Assembly (NCBI GenBank): GCA_015521175.1
Contig: WAOR01000086.1
Coordinates: 1-33,420 of the forward strand
DNA length: 33,420 bases
Reading direction: 5' to 3'
Source of the DNA: Thermodiscus sp.
GTDB lineage: Archaea; Thermoproteota; Thermoprotei_A; Sulfolobales; Acidilobaceae
Positions 16,080 through 24,349 of the stretch are shown here, piece by piece (the first letter of the stretch is position 1; each line of letters opens with the position of its first letter). Made by a program: the position numbers and the translations under genes. The notes beneath the pieces were generated by a model. It made no database searches and was not told the DNA's origin. It worked only from the letters and a program-made list of their open reading frames with translations.

Positions 16080-17411
16080 CTAGAACCTCCTAGCGAACGC
16101 CACGGCCGCAGCCACTATTATGACGGCTATAATAGCGGCTGCCGCTAGTGTCACTGTCTTGCTACTCGTTGCGGTTTCTACCCTGACACTATCGAGATCC
16201 TTTATCTTGATGGTGTCCGGCTCTATCTTCTTTATTCCATTATCGCCGGGCTTCAAGTGTACTGTAGTGTTGAGGAAGTCTTTCTTCTCATCGCTTGGTA
16301 GGTTGCTTGCGATGAGGTCTGCAAGTGATTTGAGGGTATCTAGGGGGTTAGTGGCCCCTACTTTCCGTATCTTTGGCGTAGAGGCTAGCATCATATTGTT
16401 AGTAACTATGAGCCGGAGTACTCCTCCCTCTTCTACCTCGTAATCTTCTCCCAGCTTGCTTAGTAGGCTCGACACGTTTTCCCCTCCGGATATGTTGTAG
16501 GCGCGGTCGACCTTCACTATGAAGTCAGCGTACATTTTTGCTAGCTTGTTAAAGCCGACGTGTAACACGGTGGTAGAGTTCGACTCGTACATGCCCGGTT
16601 TCATAACATACCTGTAATGGATCTCATCGGCGACTCCAACGCCCACGGTTAAACCGAAGATGCCGCTCTTCGCAATAGCTATCATGGGGAGAGGCGCCAT
16701 CCCTGTTACACCAGTGAAGCCGGACGGCTCTAACATCACCCTAACCGATACGCTCATAGTATCCTCCTTCCTGTTGACAACTAGTCTCTCAACGCTTAAA
16801 CCAGGGATTCTTGTGGAGTTGAGCTCTCTAAGATAGCCGGTTATCTTAGCGAGAGTAGCGTTAGACCCTTTAATCGTCACGTTACTATCTACTATAGTCT
16901 CGTTACCCTGGCTTATTACGGCGAAGACTCCGGAGGCCTCCAGGTTATATGGATCCACGTTCACGTATGCGTGGAAGCTTCCTCTCAAAGCACCGCTCTC
17001 CCTCTTTCCGTCCACCTTCACTTTGATTGTTGTATTGGTGTTGGACTGGCCTGGTAGTGGTGTTGGAATCGTCTCCTGTAATGATATTTTCTCGTAAGAC
17101 TTTATTATCGTCTTATTCTTCAAGAATTTAACCATAGTATCAGAGACAGTAGTGACTCCTCTGGTAGTCGTGGAGTTGAACTGCTCAGTAGCGTTTATCT
17201 TCACCCAGCCGTCGCTGTAGAGTATTACGGTGATCACGGGTTTACCTGACTGCAACTCCGTTACTCTAGGGCTGGCCGTCGTGGATACTAGCTGGGCTTG
17301 GGGGTAAGTTGGGGTTGTGTGCTTCTGAGCGAGGGCGGATGCTCCCCCTAGCATTATTATGGTTAGAAGGCCTACGAGGATGAGTAAAAGCAATGGTCCA
17401 GACCTTGCCAA
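16080..17411 (-). CDS. Secreted surface protein anchored by a C-terminal helix
   Basis: The first 28 residues are a signal peptide or anchor (MARSGPLLLLILVGLLTIIM, then GGASALA). The body is rich in Thr, Ser and Asn with many N-glycosylation sequons (NST, NTT, NGS-like). The C-terminus is one hydrophobic helix (TLAAAAIIAVIIVAAAVAFA) closed by Arg-Arg-Phe. That makes it a type I membrane protein with a large external domain, beta-rich by appearance. The start is TTG with GGTGTGAG upstream. I recognise no domain. An S-layer-associated, adhesion or binding role is possible. It lies between nicotinamidase and AOR without an obvious functional link. Confidence 0.78.
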   Translation of the reverse strand: MARSGPLLLLILVGLLTIIMLGGASALAQKHTTPTYPQAQLVSTTASPRVTELQSGKPVITVILYSDGWVKINATEQFNSTTTRGVTTVSDTMVKFLKNKTIIKSYEKISLQETIPTPLPGQSNTNTTIKVKVDGKRESGALRGSFHAYVNVDPYNLEASGVFAVISQGNETIVDSNVTIKGSNATLAKITGYLRELNSTRIPGLSVERLVVNRKEDTMSVSVRVMLEPSGFTGVTGMAPLPMIAIAKSGIFGLTVGVGVADEIHYRYVMKPGMYESNSTTVLHVGFNKLAKMYADFIVKVDRAYNISGGENVSSLLSKLGEDYEVEEGGVLRLIVTNNMMLASTPKIRKVGATNPLDTLKSLADLIASNLPSDEKKDFLNTTVHLKPGDNGIKKIEPDTIKIKDLDSVRVETATSSKTVTLAAAAIIAVIIVAAAVAFARRF

Positions 17412-17521
17412 GGCTCACACCACTAATACCGCTTTCCTAAAGTAACCCTGGGGGTATATGTAATTATGTATGCATACGACCACAGAGCATGTAATAGTGT
17501 GTTTATACAATGGAGGACTAG

Positions 17522-18121
17522 CTACTTGAATACTATACCATCAACAGACCTCACCACTATCCCTTTGTAGAGCCATGATACCTGCCGGAGAGTGGCGTGG
17601 AGGTCGAAGTCTGTTAGGGCGCTTATTCCGTCTATCGGAACTATCACCTTGTACCACCTTAGTGCGGCGCTCGCCGCAGTATGGAGCACACAGATGTTGG
17701 CCACGGTGCCCACTATCACTGTGTTTTTGATGCCATACACGCGGAGCAGATCGTCTAGCGGTGTCCCGTAGAAGCCATCGTACCTAGTCTTAACCACTAC
17801 TATGTCTCCCTCTTGGGGCTTCAACTCGTCTATGATTTGCCAACCCCATGTCCCGTAGCGGACGTGCTCTCCCCAGATCTCGTATTCGGGGTCGTTGTCG
17901 TAGTGGGTGTCCTGGGTGTAGAATGCCCGGGCCCCCGCCTTACGGGCCTTTTCTAGGAGCCTCTTTATGGGCTCGACTGTGGCCTGTGCTGTTGGAACAT
18001 AGAGCTTGCCCTCTGGCTTGACGAAGTCGTTTTGCATGTCAACCACTATGATAGCTGTCTCCTTGGCGGAGAGCTCTACCTGGTCCACGACCTCGTATTC
18101 GGGGACTTCCACTGTGGCCAT
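17522..18121 (-). CDS. pncA: Nicotinamidase / isochorismatase-family hydrolase
   Basis: It converts nicotinamide to nicotinate and ammonia in NAD salvage. The catalytic triad of the family is complete: Asp28 (VVDMQNDF), Lys111 (VVKTRYDGF) and Cys144 (VANICVLHTA). Candidate metal ligands are Asp71 and His73 (DTHYD) and His86. At 199 residues it matches archaeal nicotinamidases. The ATG at 18121 has GGTGATG at good spacing and a TATA-like CCTTAAAC about 44 bp upstream. It is divergent from the NAD(P)HX repair gene, so both neighbours act on pyridine nucleotides. Another isochorismatase-like amidase activity cannot be fully excluded. Confidence 0.88.
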   Translation of the reverse strand: MATVEVPEYEVVDQVELSAKETAIIVVDMQNDFVKPEGKLYVPTAQATVEPIKRLLEKARKAGARAFYTQDTHYDNDPEYEIWGEHVRYGTWGWQIIDELKPQEGDIVVVKTRYDGFYGTPLDDLLRVYGIKNTVIVGTVANICVLHTAASAALRWYKVIVPIDGISALTDFDLHATLRQVSWLYKGIVVRSVDGIVFK

Positions 18122-18160
18122 AGCTACATCACCATACTACTAGTAGTCTTCACGAGGGGA

Positions 18161-18182
18161 GTTTAAGGTTGCGCGTATAACC
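18161..18182. promoter_or_regulatory. Divergent promoter region for pncA and nnr
   Basis: Two TATA-like boxes lie back to back. CCTTAAAC on the minus strand (18161-18168) serves nicotinamidase. CGTATAACC on the plus strand (about 18174-18182) serves the NAD(P)HX repair gene, whose GTG is at 18226. Both give predicted leaders of roughly 20 nt. They are close enough to share a regulator. Confidence 0.5.
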
Positions 18183-18225
18183 CTGTAAACACCCATAACA
18201 CGTACCCGGGGAGGTGCTGTAGGAA

Positions 18226-19791
18226 GTGACGACGGGGATACCTGGCCTCAGGCCTGGAAGGTTAGAGGAGGCTATTAGTGTAGAGGATATGAGGGCATAC
18301 GAGCTTAACGGCGTATACCTGGGGGTCCCCCTACTCCTCATGATGGAGAACGCTGGCAGAAGCGTTGCCGACTATGTAGAGTACAGGCTAGGCGGAGTTA
18401 AGGGCAAGAAGATCGTAGTCTTCGCCGGCAAGGGCGGGAATGGTGGAGACGGCTTCGTAGCGGCACGCCACCTAGCCGCTAGGGGTGCGATCGTCGAGGT
18501 ACACCTAGCATACCCGCCCAGCGAGGTCGAACACCCAGACGCCAGGCTCAACCTAGAGGCGCTACAACGCCTGGATAGCGTCAGGCTGGTGAAGCCCTTC
18601 GCCAAGGGATGGCTCGAGACAAAGTCGGCCGACGCAGTCATCGACGCCCTACTAGGCACTGGCGTGAAGGGTGCTCTTAGGGGCAGCATAAGGGAGGCGG
18701 CGAGGGCCTACAATGAGGCGGGAGGCCTAAGGGTCTCCGTAGACGTGCCTACAGGCGTAGACCCCGACACTGGCAACGCCGTGGAGGGAGCTGTGAGGTC
18801 TGATGCAACAGTTACAATGCACAAGCCCAAGAAGGGCCTCTTTCAAGCCAGACACTATACGGGAGAGATCATTGTAGCAGAGATAGGTCTACCAAGAGAC
18901 GCCGAGGTAATAACTGGGCCTGGAGATGTAGCCGCGAGGATCCCGGGTAGGCCTAGAGACGCCCATAAGGGGTCGGCTGGAAGACTCCTCGTAGTCGCTG
19001 GTAGCAGGTACTATGTCGGAGCCCCACTCCTGGCGAGTATGGCGGCGGCCAGGGTTGGCGTGGACCTCGTATTCCTCGCCTCCACGCGCGAGATAGCGTT
19101 CGAGGCCGCTAGCCAGTGTTCAACAATAGTCCCAAGACCCTTCCACAGCGAAACGCTCACGAGCAGGGATCTACAAGAACTATCAAAGCTACTCGACAAG
19201 GCCCACGGACTACTCGTAGGCCCCGGGCTGGGCGACGAGCAGGAGACACTAGAAGCAGTAGTGAGCCTCGTCCATGAAGCCGTCGAGAAGAAGATCCCCG
19301 TTGTAGTGGATGCGGATGGCCTCAAGGCGATAGCAAAAACTAGCGGTAGACTAAGTGGATCAGTGGTGCTTACACCTCACAGAGGAGAGGCAAAGAGGCT
19401 GGCGGGAGTGAGTGATAGTGACGATCATTCTGACTGGAGGAGGCTCGCAAGGATGATAGCTGAGAAGTACGATGCGGTAGTGCTTCTCAAAGGCCCTACT
19501 GACTATATCTGCGATGCCAAGGGGAGATGCCGTGAGAACAGGTCCGGCGTGCCAGCCATGAGCGTGGGCGGGACCGGGGACGTGTTATCAGGGCTAGTAG
19601 CCGGGATATTGGCTAAGAGGAAGGCTCTAGGCAAGGATCCAGACCCCCTCAACTCGGCGGCGACAGGAGCGTTCCTAAATGGGAGGGCCGGAGAGCTCGC
19701 TTATAACGATCTCGGGGAGTCCTTGACGGCCAGAGACCTTCTCACATATATACCCGTATTGTTGAGGGACCCCCTCTTAGGGGTCAAGTAA
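18226..19791 (+). CDS. nnr: Bifunctional NAD(P)H-hydrate epimerase / ADP-dependent dehydratase
   Basis: It repairs hydrated NADH and NADPH, which form readily at high temperature. The N-terminal YjeF epimerase domain (about 1-225) shows GKGGNGGDGFVAARHL and VIDALLGTGVKG. The C-terminal ribokinase-like dehydratase domain shows HKGSAGRLLVVAGS, LVGPGLG, VVDADGL, LTPHRGEAKRL and the ATP/ADP-site GGTGDVLSGLVAGILA. The length of 521 residues is normal for the fused enzyme. The GTG start at 18226 has GGGGAGGTG upstream. The gene is divergent from nicotinamidase, a sensible pairing. Near its end GAGGGACCCC encodes part of LLRDPLLG. Confidence 0.94.
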   Translation: MTTGIPGLRPGRLEEAISVEDMRAYELNGVYLGVPLLLMMENAGRSVADYVEYRLGGVKGKKIVVFAGKGGNGGDGFVAARHLAARGAIVEVHLAYPPSEVEHPDARLNLEALQRLDSVRLVKPFAKGWLETKSADAVIDALLGTGVKGALRGSIREAARAYNEAGGLRVSVDVPTGVDPDTGNAVEGAVRSDATVTMHKPKKGLFQARHYTGEIIVAEIGLPRDAEVITGPGDVAARIPGRPRDAHKGSAGRLLVVAGSRYYVGAPLLASMAAARVGVDLVFLASTREIAFEAASQCSTIVPRPFHSETLTSRDLQELSKLLDKAHGLLVGPGLGDEQETLEAVVSLVHEAVEKKIPVVVDADGLKAIAKTSGRLSGSVVLTPHRGEAKRLAGVSDSDDHSDWRRLARMIAEKYDAVVLLKGPTDYICDAKGRCRENRSGVPAMSVGGTGDVLSGLVAGILAKRKALGKDPDPLNSAATGAFLNGRAGELAYNDLGESLTARDLLTYIPVLLRDPLLGVK

Positions 19792-19839
19792 GCTTAATAA
19801 TATTCACATTTATCCAAGCCATACGCGGGGCCACAGGTA

Positions 19840-20718
19840 TTGGATATAACAGTAGGCTTCAGCATCGACAGGCTATTCGACCTTATCCAGTGGGGAGCAC
19901 TAGAGAACCCCGGGGAGGCCAGGGCACGGGAGAGATTCTCCAAGCTACGAGACTATTTTCAGAAACTCCTTGGAAGGAAGCTTTTCGAGAAAATCGCTGG
20001 CTCCGAACAAGTACTGGTTGTAGACGTCATGGGCGGTACAGGGATAGCCGGAGCAGCTTTTCTAGCGGCCCACCAGGCCCTAAGGGGGGAGAAGGGAGAA
20101 TACAAGCTAACCGTGGTCGACGCGAGGAGGAAGGCCCTGGACTATGCCTCGAGGTGGCTTAGCCATGCGGGTCTCCAGGGAGTGGAGCTCTCAGCTATTA
20201 CTGGCGATGCTAGGAGGCTCCCAGAGGTACTCGGCGGTGAGAAGTATGATGTAGCCCTCGTGTGGGGTAGCAGTCTACCTCACGTAGACGTGCCGGGGAT
20301 GATACTGCTATTAGCAGGCCTGCGAGAGTCCATCGCCGAGGAGGGAGTAGCCCTGATAGAACAGCACGACCTTCTGCCCCGCCTTCTATTCGCCAACAAC
20401 TATAAGGACGTCTTGCTCGAGGGCGAGGCCATAACTATGCACCGCGGCTACGACCCCCGTACTGGTAGCGTGGAGCGGGTCGTGTATGATGCAAGGACAA
20501 TGCTATACCAGGGCGTCATGAAGACGAGGATATGGGAGATGAGCACGATAGCCGGGTACGCCTGGCTCTTCTTCCAGGAAGTATATCGCGACCACTACCT
20601 CGAGCAGGCTGGAGGGGGCCGCGCAGCCACGGTTTTGATAGCCTCTAAGCCCCGGGGCAACGCTCCGGGCTGGGAGGAACTGTGGGGGTCCCTCGACGAA
20701 TACTACAAGCCATTATAG
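19840..20718 (+). CDS. SAM-dependent methyltransferase (292 aa)
   Basis: A class I methyltransferase fold. The SAM-binding loop is VVDVMGGTGIAGAAFLAA (motif I, about 62-79), with an acidic end of strand two in LTVVDARRKALDYA, and ITGDARRLPEV and YDVALVWGSSLPHV as motifs II-III. The C-terminal section, with YDPRTGSVERVVYDARTM, probably binds substrate. The start is TTG at 19840 with a weak ribosome site. It is followed after 42 bp by a second methyltransferase. The substrate is unknown; the VVDVMGGTG form is a common variant in archaeal enzymes. Confidence 0.82.
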   Translation: MDITVGFSIDRLFDLIQWGALENPGEARARERFSKLRDYFQKLLGRKLFEKIAGSEQVLVVDVMGGTGIAGAAFLAAHQALRGEKGEYKLTVVDARRKALDYASRWLSHAGLQGVELSAITGDARRLPEVLGGEKYDVALVWGSSLPHVDVPGMILLLAGLRESIAEEGVALIEQHDLLPRLLFANNYKDVLLEGEAITMHRGYDPRTGSVERVVYDARTMLYQGVMKTRIWEMSTIAGYAWLFFQEVYRDHYLEQAGGGRAATVLIASKPRGNAPGWEELWGSLDEYYKPL

Positions 20719-20760
20719 CAGTCCCCCAGGGAGACCACCACCCCGGAGGGCTACCGGGTA

Positions 20761-21288
20761 ATGGGTAAGGGCCACAGGATAAGGGAGAGGTACGAGGCCA
20801 CAGCCGCCGGGTACGATGAACTCTACAGGGCCGAGCAATACGAGAAGTATAGCGTAGCGTTGAAGAGGGTCCCTCCAAAGGGCCGAGTCCTAGACGCTGG
20901 CTGTGGTACAGGGCTCCTAGCCGAGTACATGCGCACCGCCGGCTACCTCGACAATGTCAGCGAGTACTACTGCCTCGATTACAGCTGGGAGATGCTACGA
21001 ATAGCCCGTTGGAGGCTGAGCCATATCTGCCCTGGCAAGTGCCACGTTTTGGAGGGCAACGCGATGGCCCTCCCCTTCCATGATAACGTCTTCGACGTTG
21101 TATACAGCTTCACAGTACTAGACCTTGTAGACAATCTAGACATCGCAGTAAGGGAACTAGTAAGGGTCTCCCAAGGCCCCGTAGTGGCGAGCCTCCTAAA
21201 GAAGCTACCCTACAAGGACAAGCTCCTCTCACAGCTTAAGCCGATCGTAGCGGTCACGAGCAAAGACGTAGTCCTAAGGCTCGACTAG
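20761..21288 (+). CDS. SAM-dependent methyltransferase (175 aa)
   Basis: A short class I methyltransferase: GRVLDAGCGTGLLAEYM is motif I, YYCLDYSWEMLRIARWRL is the second strand and helix, VLEGNAMALPFHDNVFDVVY is the third, and FTVLDLVDNLDIAVRELVRV follows. At 175 residues it holds little beyond the core fold. It is probably cotranscribed with the preceding methyltransferase. Several Cys are present (DAGCGTG, YYCLD, CPGKC). The last codons overlap the convergent nucleotidyltransferase gene by 4 bp, in a GAGGGACCCC motif. The substrate is unknown. Confidence 0.82.
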   Translation: MGKGHRIRERYEATAAGYDELYRAEQYEKYSVALKRVPPKGRVLDAGCGTGLLAEYMRTAGYLDNVSEYYCLDYSWEMLRIARWRLSHICPGKCHVLEGNAMALPFHDNVFDVVYSFTVLDLVDNLDIAVRELVRVSQGPVVASLLKKLPYKDKLLSQLKPIVAVTSKDVVLRLD

Positions 21289-21989
21289 AGGGACCCCCAA
21301 GTCATCCTCCTAAAGAAGGGGTTCTCCCTGCGAAGCCTCTCAACAGTCTCCTCAACGCTAACCCCTGGCGGGACCTCGACCTTTAGGAATACTCCCGTCC
21401 TCCCATGCTCCTTCCTTCTAGTCAACACCCTGACCCTCTCAAGCACCGTCTCAATTGACACGCCTACTATTCTCGCGACGAGGTGCTCGTTCCCCTCAAC
21501 CTCGACCTCCACGTGCCCCCCTGGAGTGGGTATTATGAGGCGTAGCTCCTTTGACACTCCAGGGACCCTCACGCTCCCTATTAGGCCCTTGTAGTCTAGC
21601 TCGCCTCCCCACTTGTAGAACTCCCTCTCCCTAGGCCTGAGCCTCGCTAAAGGGTGGCTCACAACCTTCTCCTCCCTCTCGTCAAGGTAGTAGTAGACCT
21701 TGGGCACGTAGCCAGGAGTGGCCTGGACTATCTCCCGGTAGTATACCATGTACCCAGCCCTTTCGAGCAGTAGCTCGACCATGCTGGGGGGCACGGGCTC
21801 CAGTATGACTACGTCTATATCACTATCCTCACGGACGTCTCCCCTCGCGATACTACCGTGTACCACTACTGGGGCTCGGAGGGGCTGGAGAGCCTCTACT
21901 AGGCGTTTAGCCCTACGCCTCTTCTCCGCCAGGACCTCCCAGTGCCTTGGGGTATACTCCCTCTCCTCCCCCAGCCCCTCCCAGGTCAT
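21285..21989 (-). CDS. Nucleotidyltransferase-domain protein (MNT-like)
   Basis: The N-terminal half carries the polymerase-beta-type nucleotidyltransferase signature: VVVHGSIARGDVREDSDIDVVI (GSxxRGDxxxxSDID, about residues 43-61), with both metal-binding Asp present. The C-terminal half, about 130 residues (IPTPGGHVEVEVEGNEHLVA and onward), is unlike the short antitoxin-type MNT proteins and looks like a substrate or partner domain. It is the last gene of a four-gene operon. Its ATG overlaps the stop of the thioesterase gene as ATGA. It could transfer AMP or another nucleotide to a protein, RNA or small molecule. The target is unknown. Confidence 0.82.
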   Translation of the reverse strand: MTWEGLGEEREYTPRHWEVLAEKRRRAKRLVEALQPLRAPVVVHGSIARGDVREDSDIDVVILEPVPPSMVELLLERAGYMVYYREIVQATPGYVPKVYYYLDEREEKVVSHPLARLRPREREFYKWGGELDYKGLIGSVRVPGVSKELRLIIPTPGGHVEVEVEGNEHLVARIVGVSIETVLERVRVLTRRKEHGRTGVFLKVEVPPGVSVEETVERLRRENPFFRRMTWGSL

Positions 21990-22357
21990 CCCTCAACCAC
22001 GTACCTCTCGTTCAGGGCCTCCCCAATTATCTCCCCCTGGGGGTCCCTCGCTGTTATTATGAAGAGGGCCCTCCTACCGTCGAAGGAGGCGAGCCTAGCC
22101 TCAACGATAACCCTCTCTCCGACGCCCACGCTACGCCTATGCTTCACGTCAACCCTATACCCCACACTAGTCCTCCTATCGCCTAGCAGCTCGTCGAGGC
22201 ACATCCTAGCGGTAGCCTCCATGAATAGGGCGAGACAGGGCGTTGACAGGACGAGCTTACCCCTACCCGCTAAGTGCTGGGCCACATGCTCCTCGCCTAC
22301 AGTCCACTCGGCCTTACAGACGACCTGCTCCTCCCGCTCTATGCTAAGGCTGGGCAT
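21986..22357 (-). CDS. FlK-type hotdog thioesterase
   Basis: A 123-residue hotdog-fold protein like fluoroacetyl-CoA thioesterase and its relatives. The Thr-Glu-His catalytic residues of FlK (42, 50, 76) are matched with exactly the same spacing: Thr39 in STPCLALF, Glu47 in FMEATA and His73 in VDVKHRR. Other family features are TSVGYRVDVKH and the C-terminal ITARDPQGEIIGEA. It should hydrolyse an acyl-CoA or acyl-protein thioester. It overlaps the lipoate-ligase-fold gene upstream by 14 bp and the nucleotidyltransferase downstream by 4 bp, so all three are expressed together. Confidence 0.8.
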   Translation of the reverse strand: MPSLSIEREEQVVCKAEWTVGEEHVAQHLAGRGKLVLSTPCLALFMEATARMCLDELLGDRRTSVGYRVDVKHRRSVGVGERVIVEARLASFDGRRALFIITARDPQGEIIGEALNERYVVEG

Positions 22358-23150
22358 ACTCCTCAGCCCTCCTCACGAAGCCCTCGGCTGCGGCAAAAAT
22401 GTCCTCTGGCTCCACCCCAGCGTATTCTAGGAGGCTTATGAAGCTGTTAGCGAGCGAGTATGCAAGCCCTGGGCTGGGCGGGGAGTAGACAGTCTCCTTT
22501 ACGAGGCTCCGGGCCAGGCCTGGAGGATAGACGTGTATGTTCGAGTCGGGCCATAGCCCCCGTATGAGGCCGTCGCTCACGTATCCCACTAGGCCGAACA
22601 CGCTGCCATTACGGGTAACCCTGTAGGAGACTAGGCTACCCTCACCCCTAACGGGGTCTATCCACTCTTCCCTGGAGAGCTTTGAGACAATTGGCTCCAA
22701 TAGCTCTCTAGGAACGGGTTCGTCATCCTCTACTATATCCCATTCCCGGAATGCCTCCTCGACAACGGCTTCAAGGCTGCTAGGCGAGTATAGTTCTATG
22801 AAGGGTTTAGAAGCGCTCTTACCGACACCATAGACGAGACCGCTATATCTCGAGAACTCATCGACCGCCACTTCATATGCCCACTTGAGGGTCCCCCCGT
22901 TAAACACTATGACCCCGAAGTAGTCGCCGCCACTAGCCCTATACTCGCCACCACCACTAGCCCTCCTAAAAACACCACCACTACTCCAAACAGCTGCAAG
23001 ACTTCCCACCGTGACACCGGAGCCGTCAATCCTGCCAGTAGCTACTAGGGCCTCATAGCCCTCTGGAAACCTAGGAGCGGCGAACAATGGTATAGCCGCG
23101 GCCTCGGCCAGGGATAGACTGCCAGCATCGACCAGTAAGACCCTCGGCAT
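22344..23150 (-). CDS. Second lipoate-ligase-fold protein
   Basis: The central motif FRRASGGGEYRASGG agrees well with the RRxSGGG loop of lipoate/octanoyl ligases, followed by a hydrophobic strand FGVIVF. The C-terminal section (VSYRVTRNGSVFGLVGYVSD, then SNIHVYPPG) resembles the accessory domain. As in the paralogue at 12870, no clear GKKxxG lysine motif is present. The longest frame starts at TTG 23168. I prefer ATG 23150 because GGAGGG, part of a GAGGGTCCCTC palindrome, precedes it by about 10 bases. It overlaps the thioesterase start by 14 bp. An acyl adenylation or acyl transfer role is inferred from the fold and the neighbours. Confidence 0.6.
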   Translation of the reverse strand: MPRVLLVDAGSLSLAEAAAIPLFAAPRFPEGYEALVATGRIDGSGVTVGSLAAVWSSGGVFRRASGGGEYRASGGDYFGVIVFNGGTLKWAYEVAVDEFSRYSGLVYGVGKSASKPFIELYSPSSLEAVVEEAFREWDIVEDDEPVPRELLEPIVSKLSREEWIDPVRGEGSLVSYRVTRNGSVFGLVGYVSDGLIRGLWPDSNIHVYPPGLARSLVKETVYSPPSPGLAYSLANSFISLLEYAGVEPEDIFAAAEGFVRRAEEYAQP

Positions 23151-23183
23151 CCTAGAGGGACCCTCCAATCCACCGGGGAAGGC

Positions 23184-23762
23184 CTAGTCGAGCAACCCAC
23201 TATAACGGTCGAGTACATACACCGGTGGGACCTCCCTGAGACTCCGCCTCCTAACCGTCACAACCACCGCCCTCTCATCGGGGAGGTAAGCCCAGTCATA
23301 ATCCTCCCCATGCCTCTGCAACGGGGGCTCCTCACCCTCCTCCAAGTAGTAGTAAGCCTCAACGAGCACTCCGTCGGGGCCCCAGTCCACGCGGAGCCTA
23401 TCAGCCAGGAGATCACTACCCTCTAATGCGGCGAACTCCATTATGAAACCGGGCTCGTCCGGGTCGAACTCCAGCATCTCAAGCTCAAAGCGGCCCCTAG
23501 CCTCCAACCTATCCAGGACTCTCGACACGAGGCTCCTCCAAGCCTCAACAGCGTAGAAATAGACCTCGTCGAACAGTGAGGCCAGCCTGTGCTCCTTCCT
23601 AACCTTCAGGTCGAGCCCCCACCTGGCTAGGTCGCCCGAGTAGGGAGCCATTGATTCAAGGCTGGCCTTAACAACATCCTCAACGCTAGCCTTCAGCCTT
23701 TCGGCAAGGCGGGAAAGCTTCCCAAGAGTCTCCTTGTCAACCTCAACCCTAACCTCTACCAT
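23184..23762 (-). CDS. Protein of unknown function with a possible ribbon-helix-helix start
   Basis: The first gene of the four-gene minus-strand operon. The N-terminus MVEVRVEVDKETLGKLSRLA, then ERLKASVEDVVKASLES, resembles a ribbon-helix-helix DNA-binding unit. The remaining 140 residues are acidic and beta-rich (VLVEAYYYLEEGEEPPLQRH, AVVVTVRRRSLREV) and unrecognised. The frame can start at TTG 23774, but ATG 23762 has GGTGA five bases upstream and is the better start. It could autoregulate the operon. That is inferred only from the N-terminal resemblance. Confidence 0.65.
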   Translation of the reverse strand: MVEVRVEVDKETLGKLSRLAERLKASVEDVVKASLESMAPYSGDLARWGLDLKVRKEHRLASLFDEVYFYAVEAWRSLVSRVLDRLEARGRFELEMLEFDPDEPGFIMEFAALEGSDLLADRLRVDWGPDGVLVEAYYYLEEGEEPPLQRHGEDYDWAYLPDERAVVVTVRRRSLREVPPVYVLDRYSGLLD

Positions 23763-23843
23763 CAGCTTCACCAAAGCCCCAGGGTTAATAGTGAGGGGTT
23801 ATAACCGGGGTCAAACACATACTCGAGTGTAAAAGATAGCGCC

Positions 23844-23850
23844 TTTATAC
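23844..23850 (+). promoter_or_regulatory. TATA-like box of the small membrane protein gene
   Basis: CCTTTATACC is centred about 39 bp before the ATG at 23886, predicting a leader of roughly 13 nt. Confidence 0.5.
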
Positions 23851-23885
23851 CATTCCAGCCCCTCGGCCAGTGAGGCGACGAGAGA

Positions 23886-24167
23886 ATGATGACGGCAACA
23901 CAGGCAATAGGCGTCGCAGGAATGCTACTCGTATTCGCAAGCTTCATAGCCAAGAACTGGATATGGCTCTACAGCCTAAACCTCCTAGGCTCAACCCTAC
24001 TGATGCTATACGCGATACTAAACCATGACCCAGTCTTCACAATACTCGAGGCAGGAATAGTATCCCTCCTAGTCTACAGGCTCATAGGAGAGGTGAAGCG
24101 GAGGCGGCTCGAGACTCGGGTTCGATCCTCACCAGAGAGTGTCGGCAGCGGTCAAGCCACTCCATAG
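23886..24167 (+). CDS. Small membrane protein (93 aa)
   Basis: Three hydrophobic segments are visible: AIGVAGMLLVFASFIAKNW, LYSLNLLGSTLLMLYAIL and VFTILEAGIVSLLVYRLIG. A basic, probably cytoplasmic tail of about 25 residues follows. The pattern of an N-terminal IGVAGMLL helix and a central LNLLGS helix resembles the CBU_0592-like family of small membrane proteins, whose function is unknown. A TATA-like box lies 39 bp upstream and two ATG codons stand in tandem. It is divergent from the four-gene operon and precedes the pilin genes. Confidence 0.7.
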   Translation: MMTATQAIGVAGMLLVFASFIAKNWIWLYSLNLLGSTLLMLYAILNHDPVFTILEAGIVSLLVYRLIGEVKRRRLETRVRSSPESVGSGQATP

Positions 24168-24297
24168 CCGCCTCCAGGGAGCAAGTATTGTATACTCCTA
24201 GTTAAAATATTAAACAACAACCAACGAGTTGTTAAAAGGTACTACAATTTCCACTCACAAATGGCAGTAAACGAAACCGGAGAAGTAACCAATAAAC

Positions 24298-24306
24298 ATA
24301 TATAGC
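24298..24306 (+). promoter_or_regulatory. TATA-like box of the first pilin gene
   Basis: CATATATAG is centred about 48 bp before the ATG at 24350 and is among the best TATA matches in the window. GGTGAT at 24342-24347 supplies a strong ribosome site. Together they suggest high expression, as expected for a structural pilin. Confidence 0.6.
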
Positions 24307-24349
24307 CCCGCCACGATAATAGCGTACTGACAACATAATAAGGTGATGT

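Noticed and set aside
24116-24135. GGGTTCGATCC, like the T-loop of a tRNA, near the end of the small membrane protein gene
   Set aside because: The flanking bases pair for only about three of the five stem positions, and no anticodon arm, D arm or acceptor stem is found. It is coding sequence.
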